Shown piece after piece: positions 22,454-31,760 of a DNA stretch of 64,000 bases. Each line of letters starts with the position of its first letter. Within the stretch, counting starts at the first letter, position 1. Both the position numbers and the translations under genes were made by a program. Under the pieces are notes generated by a model. That model saw nothing but the letters and a program-made list of their open reading frames with translations, searched no databases and was not told where the DNA came from. The stretch is from Batillaria attramentaria (Eukaryota > Mollusca > Gastropoda > Batillariidae): the NCBI GenBank assembly GCA_018292915.2, contig JACVVK020000532.1, forward strand, positions 22,501 through 86,500, written 5' to 3'.

Positions 22454-22600
22454 CTCGTGATAAAGAGGAGCTCACGTCCGGACCGGGTAAGGATCTGACG
22501 GTTTCAGACGAAATGATTGCAGCGTTTGTATGTGTGGGACGACTGACTTGCTCATGACTAGAACAGCTCGGTAATATGTCGCGGGAGTTAGCGTCCGCTA
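22454..22600 (-). promoter_or_regulatory. Motif–TATA-like–donor cassette 5
   Basis: Minus strand: motif 22589-22600, TATA-like CATACAAACG near 22523-22532 (degenerate against cassette 4), GGTCCGGACGTGAGCTCC as in cassette 4, and donor GTATGA at 22448-22453. Confidence 0.4.
22589..22600 (-). promoter_or_regulatory. TAGCGTCCGCTA motif, copy 9
   Basis: Exact 12-mer, extended to TTAGCGTCCGCTAA, in the right unit of the 1.8-kb tandem duplication. It is the last copy seen going right. Confidence 0.6.
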
Positions 22601-22833
22601 ACCCAGAACAAACAACGAAGGAAAAAGAAGACTGTTGCTGTTGAAAAACCTGAATCACGGACAATTTAAGTGACAGTTTTTCCTCGAAAATTAGTATCAT
22701 CAAGTGATCAGCTGGTGTTCTACAAACATGCCTGTACTGGATTGGAAACGGTTAGATTTAACAATAATAGTATACGATACTATTTTTCTATTTGACGGAG
22801 GGCATGTCGAACGAGGTGTATGCGACATTATTA

Positions 22834-22885
22834 TGATTTTTTTGCTCACTTGTATAACAAAGTGAGTCTATGTATTGACCCTCCG

Positions 22886-22950
<65 letters not shown>

Positions 22951-23480
22951 TGTCTGTCTGTCCCCCAATAATTTAACATTGTCATTTTCTCAAAATCTAC
23001 ACAAAGCAGAGCTCTAAACTTGGCATGCGGATGAACAGCCATAGGACCATTCCGAACATACAATTTTGAATAACCTTGGCTTAAGGTCAAGGTCAATAAC
23101 GCTGTGTATTTGGAAATTTAATATTGGGATTTTCCCTGAATCTACATATACCAGAAGCATCAATTTTTGTGTGGTGATAGAAATTGAAAAGACCTTTGCT
23201 GACATACTTGTATTTAATGACCTTGATTTAAGTTCAAGGCCATATCAGCTGTTTGCGGAAAACTTTAATAACTTTACTGATGGACTTTTTTTCAGAAACA
23301 ACAAACAGCAGAGGTACCAAACCTGGCATGCGTATAGACCGTCATAAGACGTTTCAAATCATATCATTTTGAATAACCCTGACTTAAGGCCAAGGCCATC
23401 AAAGCTTCTGTTTGAAAATTTGAAATGTGCAGTTTCTGAGAATCTACAAACAGCAGAGGCATCAAACTTTGCTTGATGAT
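22834..23480 (+). repeat. Satellite-type element, about four diverged monomers
   Basis: Begins TTGCTCACTTGTATAAC then AAAGTGAGTC, then (GT)n at 22889-22950, then roughly 150-bp monomers each with an ACATTG-type start, CAGAG(C/G)…AAACTTGGC, and a box like CTTAAGGTCAAGG. It is a smaller, older relative of 57278-59036. Confidence 0.75.
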
Positions 23481-23578
23481 GCTCACTAAAACGTGTGTGA
23501 TTTTTACTCTTAAATAAACTAGTAAATAAACAACATAAAGGTTGTGTTAACAAAGTGAAAATGCCATGGTGGAGAACC

Positions 23579-23580
<2 letters not shown>

Positions 23581-23648
<68 letters not shown>
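23581..23648. repeat. (CA)n microsatellite
   Basis: Pure CA tract. Confidence 0.97.
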
Positions 23649-23649
<1 letters not shown>

Positions 23650-23991
23650 TCTCAAACACAATTAAAAACCCACACAGATTTATGACTTTGATTAATATGA
23701 ACAATGATGAATTATTTTATTAATCTGATACCATGGCAAAACAACGTTTCAGAAAACCCTATTCTATTTGGCAATTGTCTACCAACAAGTTTTCACGTCA
23801 ATGTAAGCAAAATGACAGCAAGAAAATCACGTTTTGAAACCTTGAATTCAGTAGTACATGGTGGACAATGCTATCTGTAACCAGTGAGAAGACACGGCAA
23901 GTTTATGTCCCGGCCGTCAGCTCAGCAAAGGCCGAATCATGGCGAATGCCTCCAAACTGAAAACGTCTCTGTCACTGCTTCCTCTGGGCCA

Positions 23992-23995
<4 letters not shown>

Positions 23996-24085
<90 letters not shown>
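23996..24085. repeat. (GT)n microsatellite
   Basis: Pure GT tract. About 130 bp to its right is the opposite-sense (CA)n at 24217-24289, so the pair could form a long imperfect hairpin. Confidence 0.97.
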
Positions 24086-24086
<1 letters not shown>

Positions 24087-24213
24087 CGTGTGAGTGGAGT
24101 TTAGTGTGTGCGTGCGTGTGCGTGTATTCCTGTAGTTGCCCTGTTCCCTGTGAGATATCAATCAATCAATATAACTTTATTGTCTGTCGATGACAGAAAA
24201 TTTTCTTCTGGCT

Positions 24214-24216
<3 letters not shown>

Positions 24217-24289
<73 letters not shown>
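24217..24289. repeat. (CA)n microsatellite
   Basis: Pure CA tract, paired with the GT tract at 23996. Confidence 0.97.
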
Positions 24290-24293
<4 letters not shown>

Positions 24294-25248
24294 CCCTACA
24301 TTAATTTATCTAGACATATAAATCCATACATATTAAACACAGATCCTAAAGTAATGTGTAATGTCTAAGTCTAATACTATGCTACTAAACTAAGAAATCT
24401 AAGCTAAAAGATGGCAAGGGCACAGCGGACATGACACAGCTGAGGAGCAAGCACAGTTATGAAAATCTCAAAAAATAAAATTTATACATACTGGGGACGG
24501 GCAGTAAACACAGTCATGACTTTAAAATAAAATGTTTAAAATATTGTCCCCTGTGACAGAGTTATCACCTACCATTTTGCCACATGAAAAATAACTCCTA
24601 CACGTGAAAAGACCCCCCCCCCCCCGGCCCCGTTTTCTTCCCTCCCTCCCCTCCCAAACCGACTTGCTTTGTTTAACTGAGGCTAAGCAAGGCCTCTTGA
24701 AGTTTACACGCAGTTCACATTGAGTGTATATATACCCCTCGACATCACATACCCCTCTCACATCACACACCCCCTGGAGTATACATGCAGTTACTAGACC
24801 TGTATAAAATATGTAAATCAAAATTAACAATATGAAGCAAGCAAACTGGATGATACATTCGGCAACACTCTTTGTTGTACATGTGCACAATTTGCAATCG
24901 ACTTGACTACTACAAAAGGAATATTACTCCTTCAGGTCAGCAGATACCGTGAAGCGGTCTGTCCCTTTGAAGTTCAATGCAAGTACAGGATTAGTATAAT
25001 CCAAACGACAGAACAGCCCCACACAGGAAGCAAACCATAAGCTATATATATACAGCGTAAGGTTTTGATATACATGTACAAGCTGCAGTGTACTATTTCA
25101 CAGTCAAAAGAAGAAACTGTAAAGACAAGGCTCAAAAATAAGAACGGGAAAATAATTCTAAGAATGAGTTTCACTCCTGCGTTAAAATGTAAATTCACCC
25201 AAGCGCAGAACAACTAGTTACATGCATAATCTGCAATTCAAACGACAC
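24290..25248. other. Intergenic sequence downstream of gene B
   Basis: No gene supported. It contains a C-rich stretch at 24612-24658 and short CACATCACA(T/C)ACCCC repeats near 24745-24775. Confidence 0.5.
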
Positions 25249-25263
25249 AGAATTATTTCTCTC

Positions 25264-25768
25264 AACCGGCCCCCGTAGTGTAGTGGTTAGCACTTCGGAC
25301 TATGGACCGGGAGACCCGGGTTCGAATCCCAGCCGAGACAAGCGGGATTTTTCCTACCTAGGTCGGCTCCTACCCAGAGCGGGTGTGCTATGGGCCCAAT
25401 GGGGAGGCTGTTGCCACACAGCCGAGATTCACCCACTTCACGGGTGCGACTTTGGGGGTGCTTCCCTTGGTATGACACGTCTTATGATGTGGATGATTAC
25501 ACGGCCGGCACCGCAGGTGCCGTAGTTCCCGGGCCTGGTGAACGCCGGGATATTTATGACAGGAAGCGTGGAATGCGGCCCTGTCCCGCAGTCCCAAACC
25601 ACATGGACCTCCATAGCATCATCTTACCATCATCCTCATCTCCATCATCATGCATAATAAAAATTGCCCCAGCCTTCGAGCCCTCCGTGGATTCCACCCA
25701 TGACCTGGGAGGAACACCACTGGAGCTGGCAAAAAAGAGTTGGGGCAGCAAAAAAAAAAAAAAAAAAA
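25264..25768 (+). mobile_element. Full-length tRNA-derived SINE of about 505 bp with poly-A tail
   Basis: Head with A box GTAGTGTAGTGGTTAGCAC and B box GGGTTCGAATCCCAG, a long body, and a poly-A tail ending at 25768. It is flanked by perfect 15-bp copies of AGAATTATTTCTCTC at 25249-25263 and 25768-25782 (one A shared with the tail). The perfect target duplication and intact tail mean a recent insertion. The poly-A tail implies mobilisation by a LINE of the L1 type. Open frames inside it are not genes. Confidence 0.95.
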
Positions 25769-25878
25769 GAATTATTTCTCTCTTTAAAAAAAATCTTTAA
25801 AAAATTCATCTTACATCGAGCATCACCTAAAATGTTTGCAGTTACTTGACAAGCAGTACATTGTACACAAGTTCTAGT

Positions 25879-26043
25879 GTCAGTAATCCTGTATCTATTA
25901 GTTCCATCAGTAATCCTGTATCCATTAGTTCCATCAGTAATCCTGTATCCATTAGTTCCATCAGTAATCCTGTATCCATTAGTTCCATCAGTAATCCTGT
26001 ATCCATTAGTTCCATCAGTAATCCTGTATCCATTAGTTCCATC
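25879..26043. repeat. 27-bp minisatellite, about six units
   Basis: Unit CAGTAATCCTGTATC then CATTAGTTCCAT, six nearly identical copies. It lies just downstream of the gene B polyadenylation signal. Because 27 is a multiple of three, it shows repetitive open frames in several phases; none is a gene. Confidence 0.95.
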
Positions 26044-26060
26044 CCCGTGGTACATGTACC

Positions 26061-26066
26061 TTTATT
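26061..26066 (-). terminator. Polyadenylation signal of gene B
   Basis: AATAAA on the minus strand, about 157 bp after the stop codon at 26223. It is the first good signal after the stop. Confidence 0.6.
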
Positions 26067-26222
26067 CTCGGTCACACAGTTTTCGATAGACAGTACTGAA
26101 CTATTAACTTTTGAGCAATCTCATTCATGTGTCTTTGTCTGTAGTGGAATTCTGCATTTGAATTCTTGTCCACACAGTTTTTGACGGACAGTACTGTAGT
26201 GTTATGTAAAGTACTGGAAGTG

Positions 26223-26416
26223 TCATTCACGTTTCTTCTTTTTCCTGGCGCTATCCGTTTTCTTGGCTGCACCGCATTTTGCCTGCACCTCTCTAGCCTT
26301 CTTTGCTTTGGTTGTCTCCCTTTGCTTGGCCACACATCGCTCTGCCGACAGGAAGCTGGCAATGGCGTCCCGAACTTTACCACGTGACGTTGTGAGGTCT
26401 CGGGACAGACAGCAAG
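26223..26416 (-). CDS. Gene B last exon: end of BEN domain and Lys-rich tail
   Basis: 194 bp from acceptor GTGTTTCAG to TGA at 26223. It takes up the 1-nt phase left by the BEN exon. The peptide SCCLSRDLTTSRGKVRDAIA then SFLSAERCVAK completes the BEN fold (the usual last helix) and is followed by alternating Lys/Ala/Arg residues ending KKTDSARKKKKRE. The tail has nuclear-localisation-like basic clusters. Joined with the five exons before it, the frame is continuous to the stop. Confidence 0.8.
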
Positions 26417-27026
26417 CTGAAACACGGAAATACTGAATGACACTGATGTTGACGATGATGATATGGAGGAGGAAGGGTGAACGAATGATGATGGTGATAT
26501 GGAGGAGGAACGTTGGGGGTGAGGGGTGGGAGGGGGGGGGAGTATCAGCAGCAGCAAGAGGACTATGAGACAATGTATAACAGTGGGATCGATGTACAGA
26601 AGCCACAAGTGGACATCTGAGGAAGACGTGATACCAATTCCCTATTGAACATGTCGATTATGGCCAAACAGTGCAGTTAGAGTGACCCACACAGTTTTCA
26701 CACCGACGCTGTGTTAGTTACAATGTCAGGTTCACCTTCTGCCATCCATTTGTACTGTACAATAACAGCAAAGTTACAGTGATCAAACAGTTCCTCTAAA
26801 ACTACTTTTTCTTTTCGGAACAATGACCCAAACCATCACACCATTGCTATAGAAAGTACACTCAAATAATAATTGTGTATGGCTGAAGGGAGACAATCAC
26901 AGATTTGCATTTGGTCGGCAACACGCATCAACCTGCTTCACTTCTTCACCTTCTTAATCATTACCACAGAAGCACTGATTGAAATTCATCAACTCTCACA
27001 GTCCATCAGAAATAATATAATCTTAC

Positions 27027-27252
27027 ACAAGATGGCGTCGACGACAGTCTTGTCCAGCCTGACGAGCCCAGGTTTGGGCGTGTCCGAGATAGAGCCGACC
27101 CTTCTCTCCTCCACAGTGAAGAACACGTGCAGCAGTCTGCGGGCAAGTCTCGTGCCGTCACACGGGACACGATTCGACCTTGAGGCGTAGACAGCATCCT
27201 GGAGTTGGGACTCGTACAAGTACACGGGGTGGTCAGTTTCTAAGGGAACCAT
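27027..27252 (-). CDS. Gene B exon encoding the BEN domain
   Basis: 226-bp exon, acceptor CTCTACAATACAG, donor GTAAGA, phase 0 in and phase 1 out. The peptide YLYESQLQDAVYASRSN, GTRLARRLLHVFFTVEERR and LVRLDKTVVDAIL carries the BEN signature: a central T-x-L-A-R-x-L-L helix, FFT-x-EE, and the LDK…AI end. BEN domains are known from animal chromatin and transcription factors such as BANP, NACC1 and Insensitive, where they bind DNA or partner proteins. By inference gene B is a nuclear factor. Confidence in the domain is high; the ligand is unknown. Confidence 0.85.
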
Positions 27253-27289
27253 CTGTATTGTAGAGTAGGACAGACACGGCACAGTGAGT

Positions 27290-27620
27290 GATCTCTATGT
27301 ACTATGTACAGCTAATCACATGAAGACTATACACAGAGTTTACAGAAGTGTGGAGCTGGTAGTCGTACAGGTACACGGGATAACCACTAAGGGAATCAGC
27401 TGTACATATACAGAGAGCAGGACAGGGGGATGGCCAGTAACTAAGGGAACCACCTGTATTACAGAAACGGTACAGTGAGTGATCTCTATGTACGATGCAC
27501 AGAGACATAGATACTGGAGATAGAGTTTACAGCAGTGTGGAGTTGATAGTCGTACAGGTGACACAGCTAGGCCACTAAGGGAATCAGCTGAATATATCGA
27601 GAGCAGTACAGATATTATAG
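27290..27620 (-). pseudogene. Two or three decayed copies of the start of the BEN exon
   Basis: Upstream of the BEN exon, its first third recurs with its acceptor: CAG then GATTCCCTTAGTGGTTATCC then YPVYLYDYQLHTSV (near 27340-27410), a shorter piece starting GTGGTTCCCTTAG (near 27440-27455), and a third near 27540-27590 whose frame is broken by one extra base. All lack the LARRLL half of the domain. They are partial tandem duplications left in the intron, and could act as decoy splice acceptors. Confidence 0.7.
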
Positions 27621-27811
27621 AGCAACATTCGGTATTGTCAATGAACTCCACGTCGTGAGATCATAGACAGTAACACTGCTGAGAATGATCCAAGTAAATA
27701 GGAGGAAATGTTTCCTACACGTCATGCATATGGTTTCCTGTTGAGCTAACAACAAAAAACAAGGGCTGTTCGTAACGTTTAGTGTAGGCCAGATGACAAT
27801 AGATATGAGAC

Positions 27812-27812
<1 letters not shown>

Positions 27813-27853
<41 letters not shown>
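27813..27853. repeat. (CA)n microsatellite
   Basis: Short CA tract. On the minus strand it starts about 22 bp after a gene B splice donor. Confidence 0.95.
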
Positions 27854-27855
<2 letters not shown>

Positions 27856-27874
27856 AAAAAATTAATCAACTAAC

Positions 27875-28071
27875 CCCGTAGTTTTCAGCTTCTGATTGTG
27901 TGTATACGCCCGCTTTCCGTTCGCCATCATTTCTTTCTTGTGACGTGCTTGGACCTGTGACATTGCTTTCTTGTGACGTGCTTGGACCTGTGACACTTCT
28001 TTCTTGTGACGTGCTTGGACCCGTGACACTTCTTTCTTGTGACGTGCTTGGACCTGTGTCAGTGACATTAG
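27875..28071 (-). CDS. Gene B exon with an 11-residue tandem repeat
   Basis: 197 bp, acceptor AATAACCAG, donor GTTAGT. In the phase set by its neighbours (2 nt in, 0 out) it reads ANVTDT, then GPSTSQERSVT, GPSTSQERSVT, GPSTSQESNVT, GPSTSQERNDG, then ERKAGVYTQSEAENYG. The 33-bp DNA unit is repeated four times with few changes, so it is a coding minisatellite. Another frame (QVQARHKKEVS repeat) is open too, but it does not join either neighbour. A Ser/Thr-rich repeat of this type is probably a flexible linker and possible phosphorylation site. Confidence 0.75.
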
Positions 28072-28371
28072 CTGGTTATTATACCTAGATGGCTGGTTAA
28101 CACAGGCTATGACTTGAATCTTTCGGTGTACACCAAATAAGAAATATCAAGGCAAGGTAATTTTCTAATTAACTTAATAGATTTAAGCTGGGTAAGCTGT
28201 TGAAGATGCAACATTATTTTGTCCAAGATATGGTAACATGTGGAAGGAGGTTGACGCTAGGAAAGTGCACAAAACCCTATTAGACAAAAATGTCTGTTGG
28301 TGAAAAACTGTCCTCCGCACTAATGTGTAAGAGAATCAAAATGATCTGTTGTGCAGTACCGATTACAATAC

Positions 28372-28855
28372 CTGGATCAGTCACTGGGGCTGAAGAACTC
28401 GAGTTCTCTCTCGCTGAACTAGCAACTTTCCGAAGTTGTCTGCACTTCCCCCTCTGTTTTCTGCCTTCTTCTTCCAGTGCTCTGTTCTTTGCTATATATC
28501 TCGTGTGTTCCTCTCCCAGTTCTCGGGTTTTCTCTCTCCATCTGTTTTGTTCCTGCTCCAGATCTCTGATCTTCTCTTGGTATTTTCTACGTTCTTCGTC
28601 CACTTCTGAGGACCGTTCTTTGTATCCCTCCAGTTCCTCTTTGAGATCGTTATTGCTCTGTACTAGTCTTTTACGTTCGTCTTCTAGGTTTGCTAGTCTC
28701 TCCTGGTATTGTACGTTCTGCTCCTGGTATTGTACGTTCTGCTCCTGGTATTGTACGTTCTGCTCTTCAAGATCCCTGATTCTCGTCTCCATGTTTCTCA
28801 TCAACACGTCATTTCCGGTTGACCATGGGGCACTTTCAGGGACACAGCCACTAAC
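28372..28855 (-). CDS. Gene B coiled-coil exon
   Basis: 484 bp, acceptor CGGTTACTAG, donor GTATTG, phase 0 in and 1 out. After VSGCVPESAPWSTGNDV the chain runs about 125 residues of charged heptads (MRNMETRIRDLEEQ, later SNNDLKEELEGYKE and LEQEQNRWREKTRELGEEH). It then changes to a basic and Ser-rich end (ARENSSSSAPVTDP). Within it, EQNVQYQ is repeated three times from exact 21-bp copies, that is, exactly one heptad each. It is likely an oligomerisation segment placing the BEN domain in a dimer or higher oligomer, as in other BEN proteins with coiled coils. Confidence 0.85.
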
Positions 28856-29289
28856 CTAGTAACCGGGAAAAATCATCCACAGAATAAAAAATAAACAAAA
28901 AGATCGCATGCAATCTGGGTTTGATGTTTAACAAACTTTGATGTTCACAACATTGGATATGTATTGTAACGATCGAGCTTGATGTATACAAATCTCAAAA
29001 TGTGCATACCTTGCTTTGAATCTCGATACATCCGACTGACAGAACTGTAGATTATGCAGAGTATTGCTTTATTTGGAATGATCTAGAATAATTCAGAACT
29101 CTAATTAACACACTATCATACACTGTGATCACGAAAGCCTATTGACTGCTGGCTGTCAAAAGGCAAGTGTGAGTAACTAACTTAATCGATTTAATACGGG
29201 ATAACAAAATCTGATAGGATACACTACTATTGAATAACTCACTACACGGACCTGTTTTATTCATAAAGCCGAGAAAACTTCACTGACTT

Positions 29290-29570
29290 GTCTGTCGTCA
29301 TCACTGACCTAGCTGTCTGTCGTCATCATGAAGGGAGACAACTACACTGACCTGTCTGTTGTCATCGTAAAGAGAGGCAACTAATAATATAATAACAATA
29401 ATAATAAATTGCATTTGTAGGGCGCATTTCTTTGGCATAAACTCAATGCGCCAAACTACACTGACCGGTCTGTCGTCATTATGAAGGGAGACAACTACAC
29501 TGATTTGTCTGTCGTCATCATAAGGGGAGACAACTACACTGACCTGTCTGTTGCCATGATCGGAGACAAC
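29290..29570. repeat. Minisatellite of about 43-46 bp in a gene B intron
   Basis: Units of the form GACAACTACACTGACCTGT then CTGTCGTCATCATGAAGGGA, at least six, interrupted at 29380-29450 by an (AAT)n-like piece. It starts directly at the donor of the 51-bp exon (29574): the donor GTAGTTGTCTCC is itself the first repeat unit. Confidence 0.85.
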
Positions 29571-29573
29571 TAC

Positions 29574-29624
29574 CGACAGTCCGTGATCGGGTTCCACGGG
29601 AGGACTGCTACGGTTGGTTGAATC
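29574..29624 (-). CDS. Gene B 17-codon exon
   Basis: 51 bp, acceptor CTGTCAACAG, donor GTAGTT, phase 0 on both sides. Peptide DSTNRSSPPVEPDHGLS. It is symmetric, so it could be skipped without frameshift. It links the Ser/Pro-rich exon to the coiled coil. Confidence 0.65.
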
Positions 29625-30072
29625 CTGTTGACAGATGAGAAATGCAAGAAACGGTATTACACACATTGAGTGTGTTAGGCTGCAACGTCTATTGTCCACC
29701 ACAAGGATCATTTCAATCAAACAAGACCCTGAAACTTCCTCCTTTGCATAATTTCAACACACAAAAATCGTTCCAAAGTTTGCAACTTTCAGTAATGCGC
29801 TATTCACTAAAAAAAATTCCAAATCCACGGTAAAATGCGACAAGTTACATTTTTTTCTGTCATCATTGTTGGAAACTTTGTATGTGTCATTCTTTCTTCA
29901 TGACGATCATTCATGATCGAATGTTTTAAGGGACATCTCTTGAAAACGTATCACAGTACTGCTGGTTCTCTATGATCACATTTTCACATATTTGGGAGAA
30001 AACACTATTCACTGAAATGCATCAATTTTAGGCCTTTTATTTACTACAGATGCTTGTGTCGACTGTACTCAC

Positions 30073-31093
30073 AACACACGGCATGTCGTCATAAGGTTGG
30101 GGCGGCGCAGGCAGCTGAACGTAGCCAGACGGGGAGTCTGGGATCTGTAGTGTAGGGGAGAGTGGGGCGTGTTGGCCAGACGACCTTGGGGATGACCTCC
30201 ACTGAGACCAAGACGCTGACTGTGGTGGCGCCAGTGTAGACTGAGTGGGGAGGGGATCAGACGCTATGTCTACAGGAGGCGGGAACTGAGATGATAAATC
30301 TTGGGGTGACGATGATGACTGAAGTAATGACAAGAACGATGCAGGTTGCGGTCCGTCGGACAAAGGAGCAGGGTCACGTGACGTGGACGAGAAGTGAGAT
30401 GGATCAAACTGTGCTGACGACTGTAGCTGGGACATCGACATTTGTGATGGCGGAAATTGCTGAGGAAGAGGTACGACCGAGAACGGTGCTGGTAAAAACT
30501 GGGCAGGTGTTGATGTCTGCTGAGGGAAAGGTAAGGCCGGGAATACAGCTCGCGAGAACGGTGCTGATGTCAAAGGTTGTGTGAATGAAGAAGAAGGATG
30601 TTGGTGTACAGGCAGTCGACGGATTGGATGTACTGGCTGTAGTGATGAGAGGTCAAGAGATGTCCCTACTGCTGTAGCTGTAGAACCAAGGTGCTGACGA
30701 TGACCTGACACAGATACTGTAGACACGGGGACTGTAGAGGGGAGGCAGGATGGTTGGGGGACCTGTGACGCTGAGTGTTGTGAAGATGATAACTGTGAGA
30801 AGACAGGAGGGAGAGATGCCGGGTGGGGGGCGGACTGTGTGGGAACACGATGACACTCAGATAAAGAGTTATGTGGAGAAGAACCTTGCGGGGGATGGGA
30901 CGATGGTAGTGATGACGATGACGCGTAATGAGTGAGAGAGAGGGCTGATGGTAAAGTTGGGGGATGCCATGTTGAAGTAGAGGATAACTCCTGCCGATCT
31001 GTCAGGGGAGTTGCCGTTCTTTTCGTTGGTGGTTCCGATATGTACTGAATCAGCCTGGAGTGCATCGTGTGAACTGATCGAGGCAGTAACGCC
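30073..31093 (-). CDS. Gene B large Ser/Pro/Gln-rich exon
   Basis: 1021 bp, acceptor TTACTTTCAG, donor GTGAGT. The open frame reads MHSRLIQYISEPPTKRTATP and then about 300 residues rich in Ser, Pro, Gln and His with hardly any charged helices, for example PLPQQFPPSQMSMSQLQ. This is a disordered region, similar in make-up to transcription-factor activation regions. The frame needs 2 nt from the exon before it, which is met if the upstream donor lies one GT unit inside the (GT)n tract at 31140-31202. Alternatively, translation may start at MHSR (31065). Confidence 0.75.
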
Positions 31094-31139
31094 CTGAAAG
31101 TAAAGAAGCATGGAGGACATTGTCAGCACCACCCTGTAG

Positions 31140-31202
<63 letters not shown>
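31140..31202. repeat. (CA)n microsatellite that contains a splice donor
   Basis: On the minus strand the exon sequence ACTACACAG runs straight into (GT)n, so any GT of the tract may serve as donor. Confidence 0.9.
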
Positions 31203-31204
<2 letters not shown>

Positions 31205-31294
31205 GTGTAGTGTCGAGTGACCCGGTACTTTTCCTCTTCCTCCCGCTGTCTCCAGTCCCCCCGCCCGGACTGTCCACTGGGCTGTAGCCAAGTT
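31203..31294 (-). CDS. Gene B linker exon L, last copy
   Basis: About 92-94 bp. It starts after GGTATGTAG with 2 nt (E completed with the G of the exon before) and reads ELGYSPVDSPGGGTGDSGRK then RKSTGSLDTTQ. Position, phase and composition (acidic/Ser then GKRK- or GRKRK-type basic cluster) match the other L exons at 36328, 38471, 47710 and 49581. The basic cluster may be a nuclear-localisation signal. Confidence 0.65.
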
Positions 31295-31499
31295 CTACAT
31301 ACCGGCCACCAGTCAACACAATCAGACCGACATAGACAATTAATGGACGAGTAATTTAAACATTGAAACAAAATGCTTGTCCCTTTGTTATTATCATTAT
31401 CATGTTTCATCTGCGATGGACACTGGGAGTGAACTACTCGCAATTAAAGGTAATCTGATTAAAACACCACTTTCTATTCTCAGTAACTTGTAGTGCAGT

Positions 31500-31535
<36 letters not shown>

Positions 31536-31760
31536 CGAGGCGAGATTATAGAGTTGTTAATGCCAAGCTCTAGGTTCTTCTTCTCTTTTCTTTTTCTTTG
31601 TTTTCTTTAGCATTGTTTTTCTCTTCTTCCCCTTACCCCGTGTGCACAGTTTTTGTTGTCTGTTTGTTTTGTTTGTTTTTTTTTTGTTTTTTTTTTTTGG
31701 GGGGGGGGGGGTGGGGGGGGTGGGGGGGAGGGGATGCAAAAGATACCTTGCCCCCCTCCC
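31500..31760. repeat. Poly-G, poly-T and poly-C/G low-complexity stretch
   Basis: A 35-bp run of G at about 31500-31534, which is G-quadruplex-prone, then T- and G-rich tracts to about 31760. Intronic. Confidence 0.9.

Larger units (their letters stand above)
19930..23200. repeat. Tandem duplication of a motif-bearing unit of about 1.6-1.85 kb
   Basis: 19.93-21.4 kb and 21.57-23.2 kb match in order: GCATGGGGAT, then CTCTCAACAAGATCTC, then AGATGAGCTGT(A/G)GCGAATC, the GTTAGGGGG…CTCTCTGAAAATATC string, a CATACCTCGTGATA block, the TAGCG motif (20756 and 22589, 1833 bp apart), and then a satellite-type element starting (T)GGCTCAC or TTGCTCAC. Similarity is moderate, so the duplication is older than the large blocks. 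The SINE at 22.08 kb is only in the right unit. Confidence 0.7.

Noticed and set aside
25390..25800. 136-codon frame on the plus strand
   Set aside because: It lies within the young SINE at 25264-25768.
25648..26184. Repetitive frames with GTNGYRITD or SNPVSISSI units
   Set aside because: They come from the 27-bp minisatellite, whose unit is a multiple of three, and no border or start supports a gene.
28290..28859. 189-codon plus-strand frame
   Set aside because: It is the antisense of the coiled-coil exon and is Ser/Cys-rich, as expected for such a shadow.
30291..30584. Plus-strand frame inside 30-31 kb
   Set aside because: Antisense of the Ser/Pro-rich exon of gene B.
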